Shown: piece after piece, positions 1 to 5,835 of the stretch
How positions within the stretch are numbered: position 1 is the first letter of the stretch
Layout of the letters: every line of letters starts with the position of its first letter
Assembly: GCA_945860335.1 (NCBI GenBank)
Contig: CAMAQW010000102.1
Span: 1-6,242 of the forward strand
DNA: 6,242 bases
Reading direction: 5' to 3'
Source of the DNA: Sediminibacterium ginsengisoli
GTDB taxonomy: Bacteria; Bacteroidota; Bacteroidia; Chitinophagales; Chitinophagaceae
Notes under the pieces: generated by a model
Database searches by the model: none
Told to the model about the DNA's origin: nothing
Seen by the model: the letters and a program-made list of their open reading frames with translations, nothing else
Translations under genes and position numbers: made by a program

Positions 1-1
1 A

Positions 2-1279
2 GGTGAAGGTGTTGTTGGTCGTGTAATCAACACATTAGGCGAACCTATTGATGGTAAAGGTCCAATTGCTGGTGATTTATATGAAATGCCACTTGAGCGT
101 AAAGCGCCGGGTGTTATTTATCGTGAGCCAGTAAAAGAACCATTACAAACAGGTATCAAAGCAATTGATGCGATGATTCCGGTTGGTCGTGGTCAACGTG
201 AGTTGGTAATTGGTGACCGTCAAACTGGTAAAACTGCCATTTGTGTTGATACCATTATCAATCAAAAAGAATTTTACGATGCAGGCAAGCCTGTATATTG
301 TATATATGTAGCAATTGGTCAAAAAGCATCTACCGTTGCGGGTGTGATGAAAACACTTGCCGACAACGGCGCCATGGCGTATACAACAATTGTTGCTGCT
401 CCTGCTGCTGATCCAGCTCCATTACAATTCTATGCGCCATTTGCTGGTGCAGCAATTGGTGAGTACTTCCGTGATACCGGTAGACCTGCTCTAATTGTAT
501 TTGATGACTTATCTAAGCAAGCAGTTGCTTACCGTGAGGTATCATTACTTTTAAGAAGACCTCCAGGACGTGAAGCATATCCTGGTGACGTATTCTATTT
601 GCATAGCCGTTTATTAGAGCGTGCTGCAAAAGTTATTGCAAACGATGAAGTTGCAAAAAACATGAACGACTTACCTGCTTCTATTAAGCATTTAGTAAAA
701 GGTGGTGGTTCTTTAACAGCACTTCCAATTATTGAAACACAAGCGGGTGACGTTTCTGCATACATTCCAACAAACGTAATCTCAATTACGGATGGTCAGA
801 TTTTCTTAGAAGGTAACTTGTTTAACGCAGGTATTCGTCCAGCGATTAACGTAGGTATCTCTGTAAGTCGTGTGGGTGGTAACGCGCAAATCAAGTCAAT
901 GAAAAAAGTAGCTGGTACCCTTAAATTAGACCAAGCTTTATACCGTGAGTTAGAAGCCTTCTCTAAATTTGGTGGAGACCTAGATGCTGCTACTAAATCT
1001 GTAATTGACAAAGGTGCACGTAACGTTGAAATCCTAAAGCAAGCGCAGTACACACCGTTTACCGTAGAAAAGCAAGTTGCGATCATTTATTTAGGTACAC
1101 AAGGTTTACTTCGTGAAGTAGCTGTTAAAAATGTAAAAGAATTTGAAGCTCATTTCTTAATGGAAATGGAAAACAAATTACCAGAAGTTTTAGCTGCGTT
1201 CAAAAAAGGAGATTTACCTGAAGATGGCCTTAACAAAATGGTTGAATTAGCTAAAGGGTTAATGCCACAATATAAATAA
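2..1279 (+). CDS. atpA: F1F0 ATP synthase subunit alpha, 5'-truncated by window edge
   Basis: This is the alpha subunit of the F1 catalytic head, which binds nucleotide non-catalytically and supplies the arginine finger to the beta-subunit active site. The frame is open from base 2 and shows 425 residues; the family usually has about 500-530, so roughly the first 100 (beta-barrel domain) lie outside the window. Visible landmarks, numbered from base 2, are the Walker A motif GDRQTGKT at 71-78, a Walker B strand ending in FDD near 163-169, the family signature PAINVGISVS at 280-289, and the arginine-finger residue just after it in SVSRVGG. The segment at about 211-236 is longer than the E. coli equivalent and resembles Bacteroidota alpha subunits. 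Arg codons are 16 CGT to 3 AGA, the bias expected of a highly expressed gene. The Met at base 86 is internal, not a start. The gene ends TAA and is followed by a terminator, with no atpG behind it. Confidence 0.98.
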   Translation, partial: GEGVVGRVINTLGEPIDGKGPIAGDLYEMPLERKAPGVIYREPVKEPLQTGIKAIDAMIPVGRGQRELVIGDRQTGKTAICVDTIINQKEFYDAGKPVYCIYVAIGQKASTVAGVMKTLADNGAMAYTTIVAAPAADPAPLQFYAPFAGAAIGEYFRDTGRPALIVFDDLSKQAVAYREVSLLLRRPPGREAYPGDVFYLHSRLLERAAKVIANDEVAKNMNDLPASIKHLVKGGGSLTALPIIETQAGDVSAYIPTNVISITDGQIFLEGNLFNAGIRPAINVGISVSRVGGNAQIKSMKKVAGTLKLDQALYRELEAFSKFGGDLDAATKSVIDKGARNVEILKQAQYTPFTVEKQVAIIYLGTQGLLREVAVKNVKEFEAHFLMEMENKLPEVLAAFKKGDLPEDGLNKMVELAKGLMPQYK

Positions 1280-1298
1280 TAGCACTGTCTATATTTTT

Positions 1299-1327
1299 AA
1301 AAGCCTCCACTCGTTGGGGGCTTTTTT
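1299..1327 (+). terminator. Rho-independent terminator of the atp operon
   Basis: An 11-bp stem is formed by 1299-1309 (AAAAGCCTCCA) and 1315-1325 (TGGGGGCTTTT), with one T-G wobble and a 5-base loop (CTCGT). It runs into six consecutive T residues at 1322-1327. It starts 20 bases after the atpA stop and is the only clear intrinsic terminator in the window. It separates atp transcription from the ABC transporter unit that starts at 1366. Confidence 0.9.
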
Positions 1328-1356
1328 AATTCCGAACATCTTGCAGGGTTGTTTGT

Positions 1357-1364
1357 TATAATAG
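1357..1364 (+). promoter_or_regulatory. Weak candidate -10/-7 element before the ABC ATPase gene
   Basis: The sequence TATAATAG contains an exact TATAAT hexamer and is a partial match to the Bacteroidota TAnnTTTG box. It lies between the atpA terminator and the ABC ATPase gene, where a promoter is needed. Against it, the box ends only one base before the ATG at 1366, no upstream TTG sits at a suitable distance (the one at 1341 is too close), and initiation from it would fall at or just inside the coding region. If the box is real, translation might instead start at the in-frame GTG at 1384. Treat as tentative. Confidence 0.25.
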
Positions 1365-1365
1365 T

Positions 1366-2295
1366 ATGTCTTCAGTTATTCAAGTGCGTGGGCTTACCAA
1401 AAAATTTGGTCAGCAGTTTACAGCGGTTAATGATTTGTCCTTCTCTGTCCATAAAGGAGATGTATATGGCTTTTTAGGGCAAAATGGCGCCGGCAAAAGC
1501 ACCACCATACGTATGCTCCTTTCTCTTATCGAACCAACAGCTGGCGATATTGAAATTTTTGGTTTGCCACTAGCAGCCAACCGTTCGGCGATCATGCAAA
1601 AAGTGGGGGCCGTGATAGAAAAGCCTGCGATGTATGAATATTTAACGGCCTATCAAAACTTAAAAATATTTTCTGCATTAAGTGGCGTTTCAAAAACCAA
1701 AACACAGTTATTGCAGGAGCTAGACGTGGTGGGTTTAGCTGCAAGGGCACAGGACAATGTGGGTACTTTTTCGCAAGGCATGAAACAAAGACTTGCGATT
1801 GCCATGGCCATGGTGAATGACCCGGAACTGATATTACTCGACGAACCTACCAATGGATTAGATCCACAGGGTATTGCAGACATTAGAAATTTAATTTTAC
1901 ACCTTAGTAGGGAGCAGGGAAAAACGGTGCTGGTTTCTTCGCATCTTTTATCAGAAATCGAACAGGTAGCCACAAGGCTTATCATTATTGATAAAGGCTG
2001 CAAATTAGTAGAAGGGGATAGCAAAGAATTATTTGATACCAGTAAAACAGTGGTAGCTATTCAAACCCTTGATAATAAAAAGGCAGCCGAGTTGTTACTA
2101 CAATCTAACTGGGCAACGCAGCTACTAGTAAACCGCAGTTCAGACAAAGAAATTTTTATGCAGCTCGACGAAAAACATTTGCCAAGCCTACATAAAAGTT
2201 TGGTAGAAATGGGTATTGGCGTGTTATCTGTAAAGCCCATGCATTCATTAGAAGATTATTTTTTACAAATCACATCAACTCCAAAATATGTATAG
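1366..2295 (+). CDS. ABC transporter ATP-binding protein (ABC-2 exporter type, BcrA/LanF-like)
   Basis: This 309-residue protein is the ATP-hydrolysing subunit of an ABC-2 exporter and should act on the cytoplasmic face of the inner membrane with the permease encoded next. Seen in the sequence: Walker A GQNGAGKS at 38-45, ABC signature FSQGM at 135-139, Walker B LILLDE at 155-160, D-loop region NGLDP at 163-167 and the switch His at 193 (SSHLL). The Q-loop position carries Glu85 (GAVIEKP) instead of Gln, a variant known in lantibiotic-immunity and BcrA-type ATPases. Residues from about 225 form a C-terminal accessory domain ending SLEDYFLQIT, common in this subgroup. No Shine-Dalgarno is visible; the ATG at 1366 gives a usual N-terminus, with GTG at 1384 as a less likely alternative. 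The last 8 bases overlap the permease gene, indicating coupled expression. The substrate cannot be read from the sequence. Confidence 0.93.
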   Translation: MSSVIQVRGLTKKFGQQFTAVNDLSFSVHKGDVYGFLGQNGAGKSTTIRMLLSLIEPTAGDIEIFGLPLAANRSAIMQKVGAVIEKPAMYEYLTAYQNLKIFSALSGVSKTKTQLLQELDVVGLAARAQDNVGTFSQGMKQRLAIAMAMVNDPELILLDEPTNGLDPQGIADIRNLILHLSREQGKTVLVSSHLLSEIEQVATRLIIIDKGCKLVEGDSKELFDTSKTVVAIQTLDNKKAAELLLQSNWATQLLVNRSSDKEIFMQLDEKHLPSLHKSLVEMGIGVLSVKPMHSLEDYFLQITSTPKYV

Positions 2296-3163
2296 TCTTG
2301 TTCAAGTAGAGTTGTATAAAATATTTAAGCGTCCACGTACCTATATTGCATTTGGTGCAGTGGCTGCACTTATTGGTATTATTCAATTTGGTTTAAAATT
2401 AGATGGTAAAAGTTACCTCGATTTTATGCTCAACGATTTAAGCAGCTCTCTTGAAATTGACGGTAAAATTTTAAATGGCTATTTAGTTTGCTATGTGATG
2501 CTTCAGTTGTTGCTGGTGCACGTGCCACTTTTAATTGCACTGATTGCCGCGGATATGATTTCTGGGGAAGCAAATATGGGAACGCTTCGTTTGCTTTTAA
2601 TTAAACCATATAGTCGTACTACATTACTACTCGCTAAATTTATTGCAGCCACTATTTATACATTACTGCTATTAGTTTGGCTGGCTATTTTAGCCCTTTT
2701 TGGTAGCATGCTTTTATTTGGAACCGACGACATGTTTTTATTAAAAACCAGCTATGTGGTGTTATTGAAAGAGTCGGATGTTTTTTGGCGTTATATTGGT
2801 GCATTTGGTTTTGCCGCACTAGCCATGACCACCGTTGCTTCTTTAGGTTTCTTTTTATCTGTTTTTGCAGAAAATTCTATTGGGCCCATTGTGGCTACCA
2901 TGAGTGTGATTGTATTTTTTACCATTTTAAGTACCCTTAACATTCCCATTTTTAATTTAATCAAGCCTTATTTATTTACCACCCATATGATTGGCTGGAA
3001 AGAATTTTTTGATATAAAAGTGAATGATTCCAACGAAGCCATTATAGGTAGTATTCAAAATCCAGACAAAATTATTAAAGCGGCTGTGGTACTGTTTATT
3101 CATACCATCGGATTTTTTGTAGCAACTGTTTTGGTATTTAGAAAAAAAGATATCCTTAGTTAA
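2288..3163 (+). CDS. ABC-2 type transporter permease
   Basis: This 291-residue integral membrane protein is the likely membrane subunit for the preceding ATPase. Six hydrophobic stretches are visible at about 18-37, 65-89, 112-144, 168-194, 197-217 and 263-284, the usual ABC-2 count. After the second comes the family's recognisable cytoplasmic stretch: ADMISGE at 88-94, GTLRLLLIKP at 98-107, then the SR..LLLAK pattern. The C-terminus ends in VFRKKDILS, a short basic tail typical of these permeases. A longer, more polar region (about 218-262) lies between segments five and six. The start codon lies inside the 3' end of the ATPase gene (8-bp overlap), so translational coupling is likely, and the downstream gene follows after 9 bp. 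As it is a single permease, the working transporter would be a homodimer plus two ATPase copies (inference from the family). Confidence 0.9.
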   Translation: MYSLVQVELYKIFKRPRTYIAFGAVAALIGIIQFGLKLDGKSYLDFMLNDLSSSLEIDGKILNGYLVCYVMLQLLLVHVPLLIALIAADMISGEANMGTLRLLLIKPYSRTTLLLAKFIAATIYTLLLLVWLAILALFGSMLLFGTDDMFLLKTSYVVLLKESDVFWRYIGAFGFAALAMTTVASLGFFLSVFAENSIGPIVATMSVIVFFTILSTLNIPIFNLIKPYLFTTHMIGWKEFFDIKVNDSNEAIIGSIQNPDKIIKAAVVLFIHTIGFFVATVLVFRKKDILS

Positions 3164-3172
3164 ATTTAGCGT

Positions 3173-3865
3173 ATGAAAAAGTGTTGTTTGTTTGTATTGT
3201 TTGTTTTTTGTGCTTCAGTAGCTATGGCGCAAGACGCCGCGCAGCTTATTAAAAAAGTGAAAGCTAAGCTAGAGCTTGTAGATAACTATGAAGCCACTGG
3301 TGTTATGAAAACAGACATTGCTTTTATCAAAGCGCCGATTGGGAAAATCAAAATTTATTTTAAAAAACCTAACTTATTTAAAATAAAAAAAGAAGGCGGT
3401 ATTTCATTGCTTCCTAAAGGAGGTCTTTCTGTTAATTTAAGTTCGCTGATTGCGTCTTCAAATTATTCTACCATTGATGCGGGTATACAGGATTTTGGAG
3501 CAAAAAAATTAAGGGTGGTAAAACTACTTCCCAACGAAGAATCAAGCGATGTCGTTATTTCTACACTCTATATCAATGAAAAAGAAAGTTTGATAGAAAA
3601 AGCGGTTACCACCACTAAAGAAAACGGTACGTATACCATGATCATGAATTATGGCGCATATAGCAATTACGGCTTACCCGATCAAGTGGTATTTGAATTC
3701 AATACTAAAAACTATAAGCTACCAAAGGGCATTACACTTGAGTTTGAAGATGATAGCAAGCCACTAACTGCTGCACAGCAGTTAAAAAATAAAAAGGGTA
3801 GGGTAGAAATAAATTATAAAAACTACGTTGTCAATAAAGGTATTCCTGCGGCAATTTTTAATTAA
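3173..3865 (+). CDS. Secreted LolA-like protein (outer-membrane lipoprotein-sorting family)
   Basis: This 230-residue protein has a clear Sec signal peptide: basic MKK, a hydrophobic core to about residue 17, and a probable signal peptidase I site after AMA (residue 19). No lipobox precedes Cys13, so it should be soluble in the periplasm rather than a lipoprotein. The mature part is rich in alternating beta-strand patterns with a pattern like YFKKPNLFKIKKEGG at about residues 62-76, matching the LolA/LolB-like fold whose members carry lipids or lipoproteins across the periplasm. Assignment rests on this pattern and on size, not on a diagnostic catalytic motif; a general lipid-binding role is equally compatible. 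It starts 9 bp after the permease stop and is probably cotranscribed with the exporter, suggesting a periplasmic partner. Its stop lies one base from the stop of convergent pdxA, and a 20-bp palindrome sits about 80 bases before its end. Confidence 0.65.
   Translation: MKKCCLFVLFVFCASVAMAQDAAQLIKKVKAKLELVDNYEATGVMKTDIAFIKAPIGKIKIYFKKPNLFKIKKEGGISLLPKGGLSVNLSSLIASSNYSTIDAGIQDFGAKKLRVVKLLPNEESSDVVISTLYINEKESLIEKAVTTTKENGTYTMIMNYGAYSNYGLPDQVVFEFNTKNYKLPKGITLEFEDDSKPLTAAQQLKNKKGRVEINYKNYVVNKGIPAAIFN
3765..3784. repeat. 20-bp palindrome inside the 3' part of the LolA-like gene
   Basis: Nine-base arms (3765-3773 TAACTGCTG and 3776-3784 CAGCAGTTA) flank CA, giving a strong potential hairpin in RNA from either strand. 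On the plus strand it is followed by A-rich, not T-rich, sequence, and on the minus strand the T-rich run precedes it, so it is not a standard intrinsic terminator in either direction. It encodes part of LTAAQQLKN, so coincidence is possible. Confidence 0.5.
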
Positions 3866-3866
3866 A

Positions 3867-4958
3867 TTATTGCTCTTCAATTCTTTCATCTACGGCGCCA
3901 GCAAGCATTCTTGCACTTCTTTTGCGTAGTGGATTGATGCGCATTTCTTTATAACCTTTTCTGGTTCTAATAATTTCGATGCATTCAAAAGTAGCAGCTA
4001 CAAATGAGCTATGATCAGCAATGCCTTTTCCTGCAATATCAAAAGCAGTGCCATGGTCTGGACTGGTTCTTACACCAGAAAGTCCTGCCGTAAAGTTTAC
4101 TCCTTCTCCAATGGCTAGCGATTTAAAGGGTATTAAACCCTGGTCGTGGTACATGGCAAGAACGGCGTCAAATTTCTCATATTGACCTCTTGCAAAAAAT
4201 GCATCGGCGCTGTATGGGCCAAAAACGAGCATGTTATTTTTGCGCGCTTCTGCAATAGCTGGCTTTATAATTTCAAGTTCTTCTTTACCAATAAGACCTT
4301 CATCGCCGGCGTGTGGGTTAAGGCCTAACACCGCAATTTTTGGTTTGTCAATACTAAAATCTTGTTGCAAACTAGCGTGCATCATTTTGAGTTTACTCAT
4401 GATGCCATCTACTGTAATGTATTTGTGTACTTCAGAAATTGTAACGTGTTCTGTAAGTAATCCAATGCGAATATTTTCGGCAACCATAAACATCAACACA
4501 TCTTTTACCCCAAATAGGTTTTTAAAATAAGGGGTGTGTCCACTATAGTTAAAGGTTTCCGATTGAATATTTTTTTTATGGATAGGTGCTGTTACAAGGC
4601 CATCAATATGACCTTCCTTTAATGCTTGTCCAGCTGCTTCTAGTGATAACAACGCATATTTTCCACCAATGTCGTTGAGTTGACCAGGTGTGATCACCAC
4701 TTCCTCTTCCCAACATGAATAGATATTTACCTGCTTTGGATTGAGTTTGGAAAAATCTCTGCCACTCGCATAACTGAAATTAGATTCTGGTAAACTCTTA
4801 CGGTAAAAATTGACACTTTTACTGCTGGCAAAAATAACGGGCGTGCAAAAATCAAGTAAACGGCCATCGGATAGCGTTTTTAGGATAATTTCTAATCCAA
4901 TGCCATTTAGGTCACCACATGAAAATCCAATAATTGGTTTTTGCGTCTCAATACTCAT
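3867..4958 (-). CDS. pdxA: 4-hydroxythreonine-4-phosphate dehydrogenase (PdxA), vitamin B6 synthesis
   Basis: PdxA oxidises 4-phosphohydroxy-L-threonine with NAD(P), and the unstable product is condensed by PdxJ with deoxyxylulose 5-phosphate to make pyridoxine phosphate; it is a cytoplasmic, metal-dependent homodimer. Starting at the ATG at 4958 the protein has 363 residues, slightly longer than the roughly 330 of E. coli. Visible motifs are the N-terminal GDLNGIG at 15-21, substrate motif GHTPYF at 140-145, and three metal-ligand His residues at about 171 (LLTEH), 216 (GLNPHAGDEG) and 271 (MYHDQG), followed by TSPDHGTAFDIAGKG at 298-312. All expected catalytic landmarks are present. The open frame extends upstream to a TTG at 5000, but those 14 extra residues are not family-like, so the ATG is preferred. 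No Shine-Dalgarno is visible. The gene is convergent with the LolA-like gene and divergent from rsmA. Confidence 0.95.
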   Translation of the reverse strand: MSIETQKPIIGFSCGDLNGIGLEIILKTLSDGRLLDFCTPVIFASSKSVNFYRKSLPESNFSYASGRDFSKLNPKQVNIYSCWEEEVVITPGQLNDIGGKYALLSLEAAGQALKEGHIDGLVTAPIHKKNIQSETFNYSGHTPYFKNLFGVKDVLMFMVAENIRIGLLTEHVTISEVHKYITVDGIMSKLKMMHASLQQDFSIDKPKIAVLGLNPHAGDEGLIGKEELEIIKPAIAEARKNNMLVFGPYSADAFFARGQYEKFDAVLAMYHDQGLIPFKSLAIGEGVNFTAGLSGVRTSPDHGTAFDIAGKGIADHSSFVAATFECIEIIRTRKGYKEMRINPLRKRSARMLAGAVDERIEEQ

Positions 4959-5065
4959 CCGGGCTGTTTTAGACGATAAAATTACGAATATTTGACCCAA
5001 TTATCGCATGTTTATCACTGATTGGTGCCCTTGAGGCTAACTGGTACTTGCGCCTTAGAATTGCT

Positions 5066-5073
5066 TACTTTTG
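5066..5073 (+). promoter_or_regulatory. Bacteroidota-type -7 promoter box (TAnnTTTG) for rsmA
   Basis: TACTTTTG matches the Bacteroidota primary sigma factor -7 consensus TAnnTTTG at every fixed position. A TTG at 5048-5050 could serve as the -33 element, but its 15-base spacing is shorter than usual, so that half is weak. The box ends four bases before the GTG start at 5078, so transcription would begin at or very near the start codon. It lies in the 119-bp gap between divergent pdxA and rsmA. Confidence 0.55.
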
Positions 5074-5077
5074 TAGG

Positions 5078-5827
5078 GTGGAATATACACTTAAAAAATC
5101 CCTGGGTCAGCACTTCTTAAAAGACGAAAAAATTTGTCTTTCCATTGTCGACGCAATCCCAAATTGTGAGCGCCTTGTAGAAGTGGGCCCTGGTGCTGGT
5201 GCCATCACAAAATATATTTTACAAAAGCCGGCACTTGATTTTAAGGCCGTAGAATTAGATGATGAAAAAGTAGCTTATCTAGAAACAACCTATCCAGCCA
5301 TTAAGGGTAAAATTGTGCATGAAAGTATTTTGGATTGCGCGCCTCCTTTTGAAGAGACTTTTACGGTGGTTGGAAATTTTCCGTATAATATTTCTTCCCA
5401 AATATTATTTCGCGTACTCGAGTGGAAAGACCAAGTACCTGTAATGGTTGGTATGTTTCAAAAAGAAGTAGCTAAGCGAATTGTTTCGGGTCCGGGCAAT
5501 AAAGATTATGGTATTTTAAGTGTACTCGTTCAAGCCTATTACCACGCCGAGTATTTATTTGATGTACCTCCACAGTCATTTAATCCGCCCCCTAAAGTAG
5601 ATAGTGGCGTTATTAAATTAACCCGCCGTACTGATGTAGTAGACATGCGCTCCGAAAAATCATTTATTGCAGTGGTAAAGGCAGCTTTTGGTCAGCGCAG
5701 AAAAATGTTACGCAATCCATTAAAAGGAATGTTTACCCCGGAAACCTTACAAGAAGAAATTTTTACAAAAAGACCTGAACAATTAAGTGTAGCTGATTTT
5801 GCAGCCCTTACATTTAAAATGAAATAA
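5078..5827 (+). CDS. rsmA: 16S rRNA (adenine1518-N6/adenine1519-N6)-dimethyltransferase RsmA (KsgA)
   Basis: RsmA adds four methyl groups from S-adenosylmethionine to two adjacent adenines in the 3'-terminal hairpin of 16S rRNA, a late step in 30S maturation; its loss classically gives kasugamycin resistance. From the GTG at 5078 the protein has 249 residues, near the family norm. Seen: N-terminal KSLGQHFLKD at 7-16, SAM-binding motif I VEVGPGAGAIT at 34-44, the acidic VELDD at 58-62, catalytic motif NFPYNIS at 100-106, FQKEVAKRI at 127-135, FNPPPKVDSGV at 168-178 and the C-terminal FGQRRKMLRN at 204-213. The GTG start is chosen because EYTLKKSLGQHF is the usual beginning in this phylum; a TTG at 5048 would add ten residues but lies upstream of the -7 box. 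No ATG or clear Shine-Dalgarno is available. Eight bases separate it from the next gene, so the two are probably one transcript. Confidence 0.96.
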   Translation: MEYTLKKSLGQHFLKDEKICLSIVDAIPNCERLVEVGPGAGAITKYILQKPALDFKAVELDDEKVAYLETTYPAIKGKIVHESILDCAPPFEETFTVVGNFPYNISSQILFRVLEWKDQVPVMVGMFQKEVAKRIVSGPGNKDYGILSVLVQAYYHAEYLFDVPPQSFNPPPKVDSGVIKLTRRTDVVDMRSEKSFIAVVKAAFGQRRKMLRNPLKGMFTPETLQEEIFTKRPEQLSVADFAALTFKMK

Positions 5828-5835
5828 ATCTAACC

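Noticed and set aside
796..1086. Open frame of 96 codons antisense to atpA
   Set aside because: It is a shadow of a highly conserved gene with strong codon bias; there is no family resemblance and no promoter.
1802..1813. Perfect 12-bp palindrome CCATGGCCATGG
   Set aside because: It falls in the conserved ABC signature helix encoding alternating Ala-Met codons (AMAM), so the symmetry follows from the protein sequence.
1653..2024. Open frame of 123 codons antisense to the ABC ATPase gene
   Set aside because: It lies wholly opposite a well-supported gene, is rich in Ser/Cys/Pro as expected of a shadow frame, and shows no recognisable domain.
4127..4141. Short inverted repeat AGGGT/ACCCT inside pdxA
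   Set aside because: Five-base arms with no T-run, within a conserved coding region; expected by chance.
4231..4530. Open frame of 99 codons on the plus strand, antisense to pdxA
   Set aside because: It mirrors the conserved PdxA core, overlaps another spurious frame and has no supporting signal.
4977..4984. TAATTTTA on the minus strand as a -7 box for pdxA
   Set aside because: It lacks the final G of TAnnTTTG, and the only nearby TTG (5000-4998) is 13 bases upstream, too close for a -33 element. The position 18 bases before the ATG is plausible, but the match is too weak to list as a feature.
4959..5000. TTG start at 5000 on the minus strand for PdxA, adding 14 residues
   Set aside because: The extension is not family-like, and the ATG at 4958 places the GDLNGIG motif at the usual distance from the N-terminus.
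5048..5077. TTG start at 5048 for RsmA, adding ten residues
   Set aside because: The extra residues (MRLRIAYFCR) do not match the family N-terminus, and the coding start would lie upstream of the perfect -7 promoter box. GTG at 5078 gives the expected EYTLKKSLGQHF beginning.
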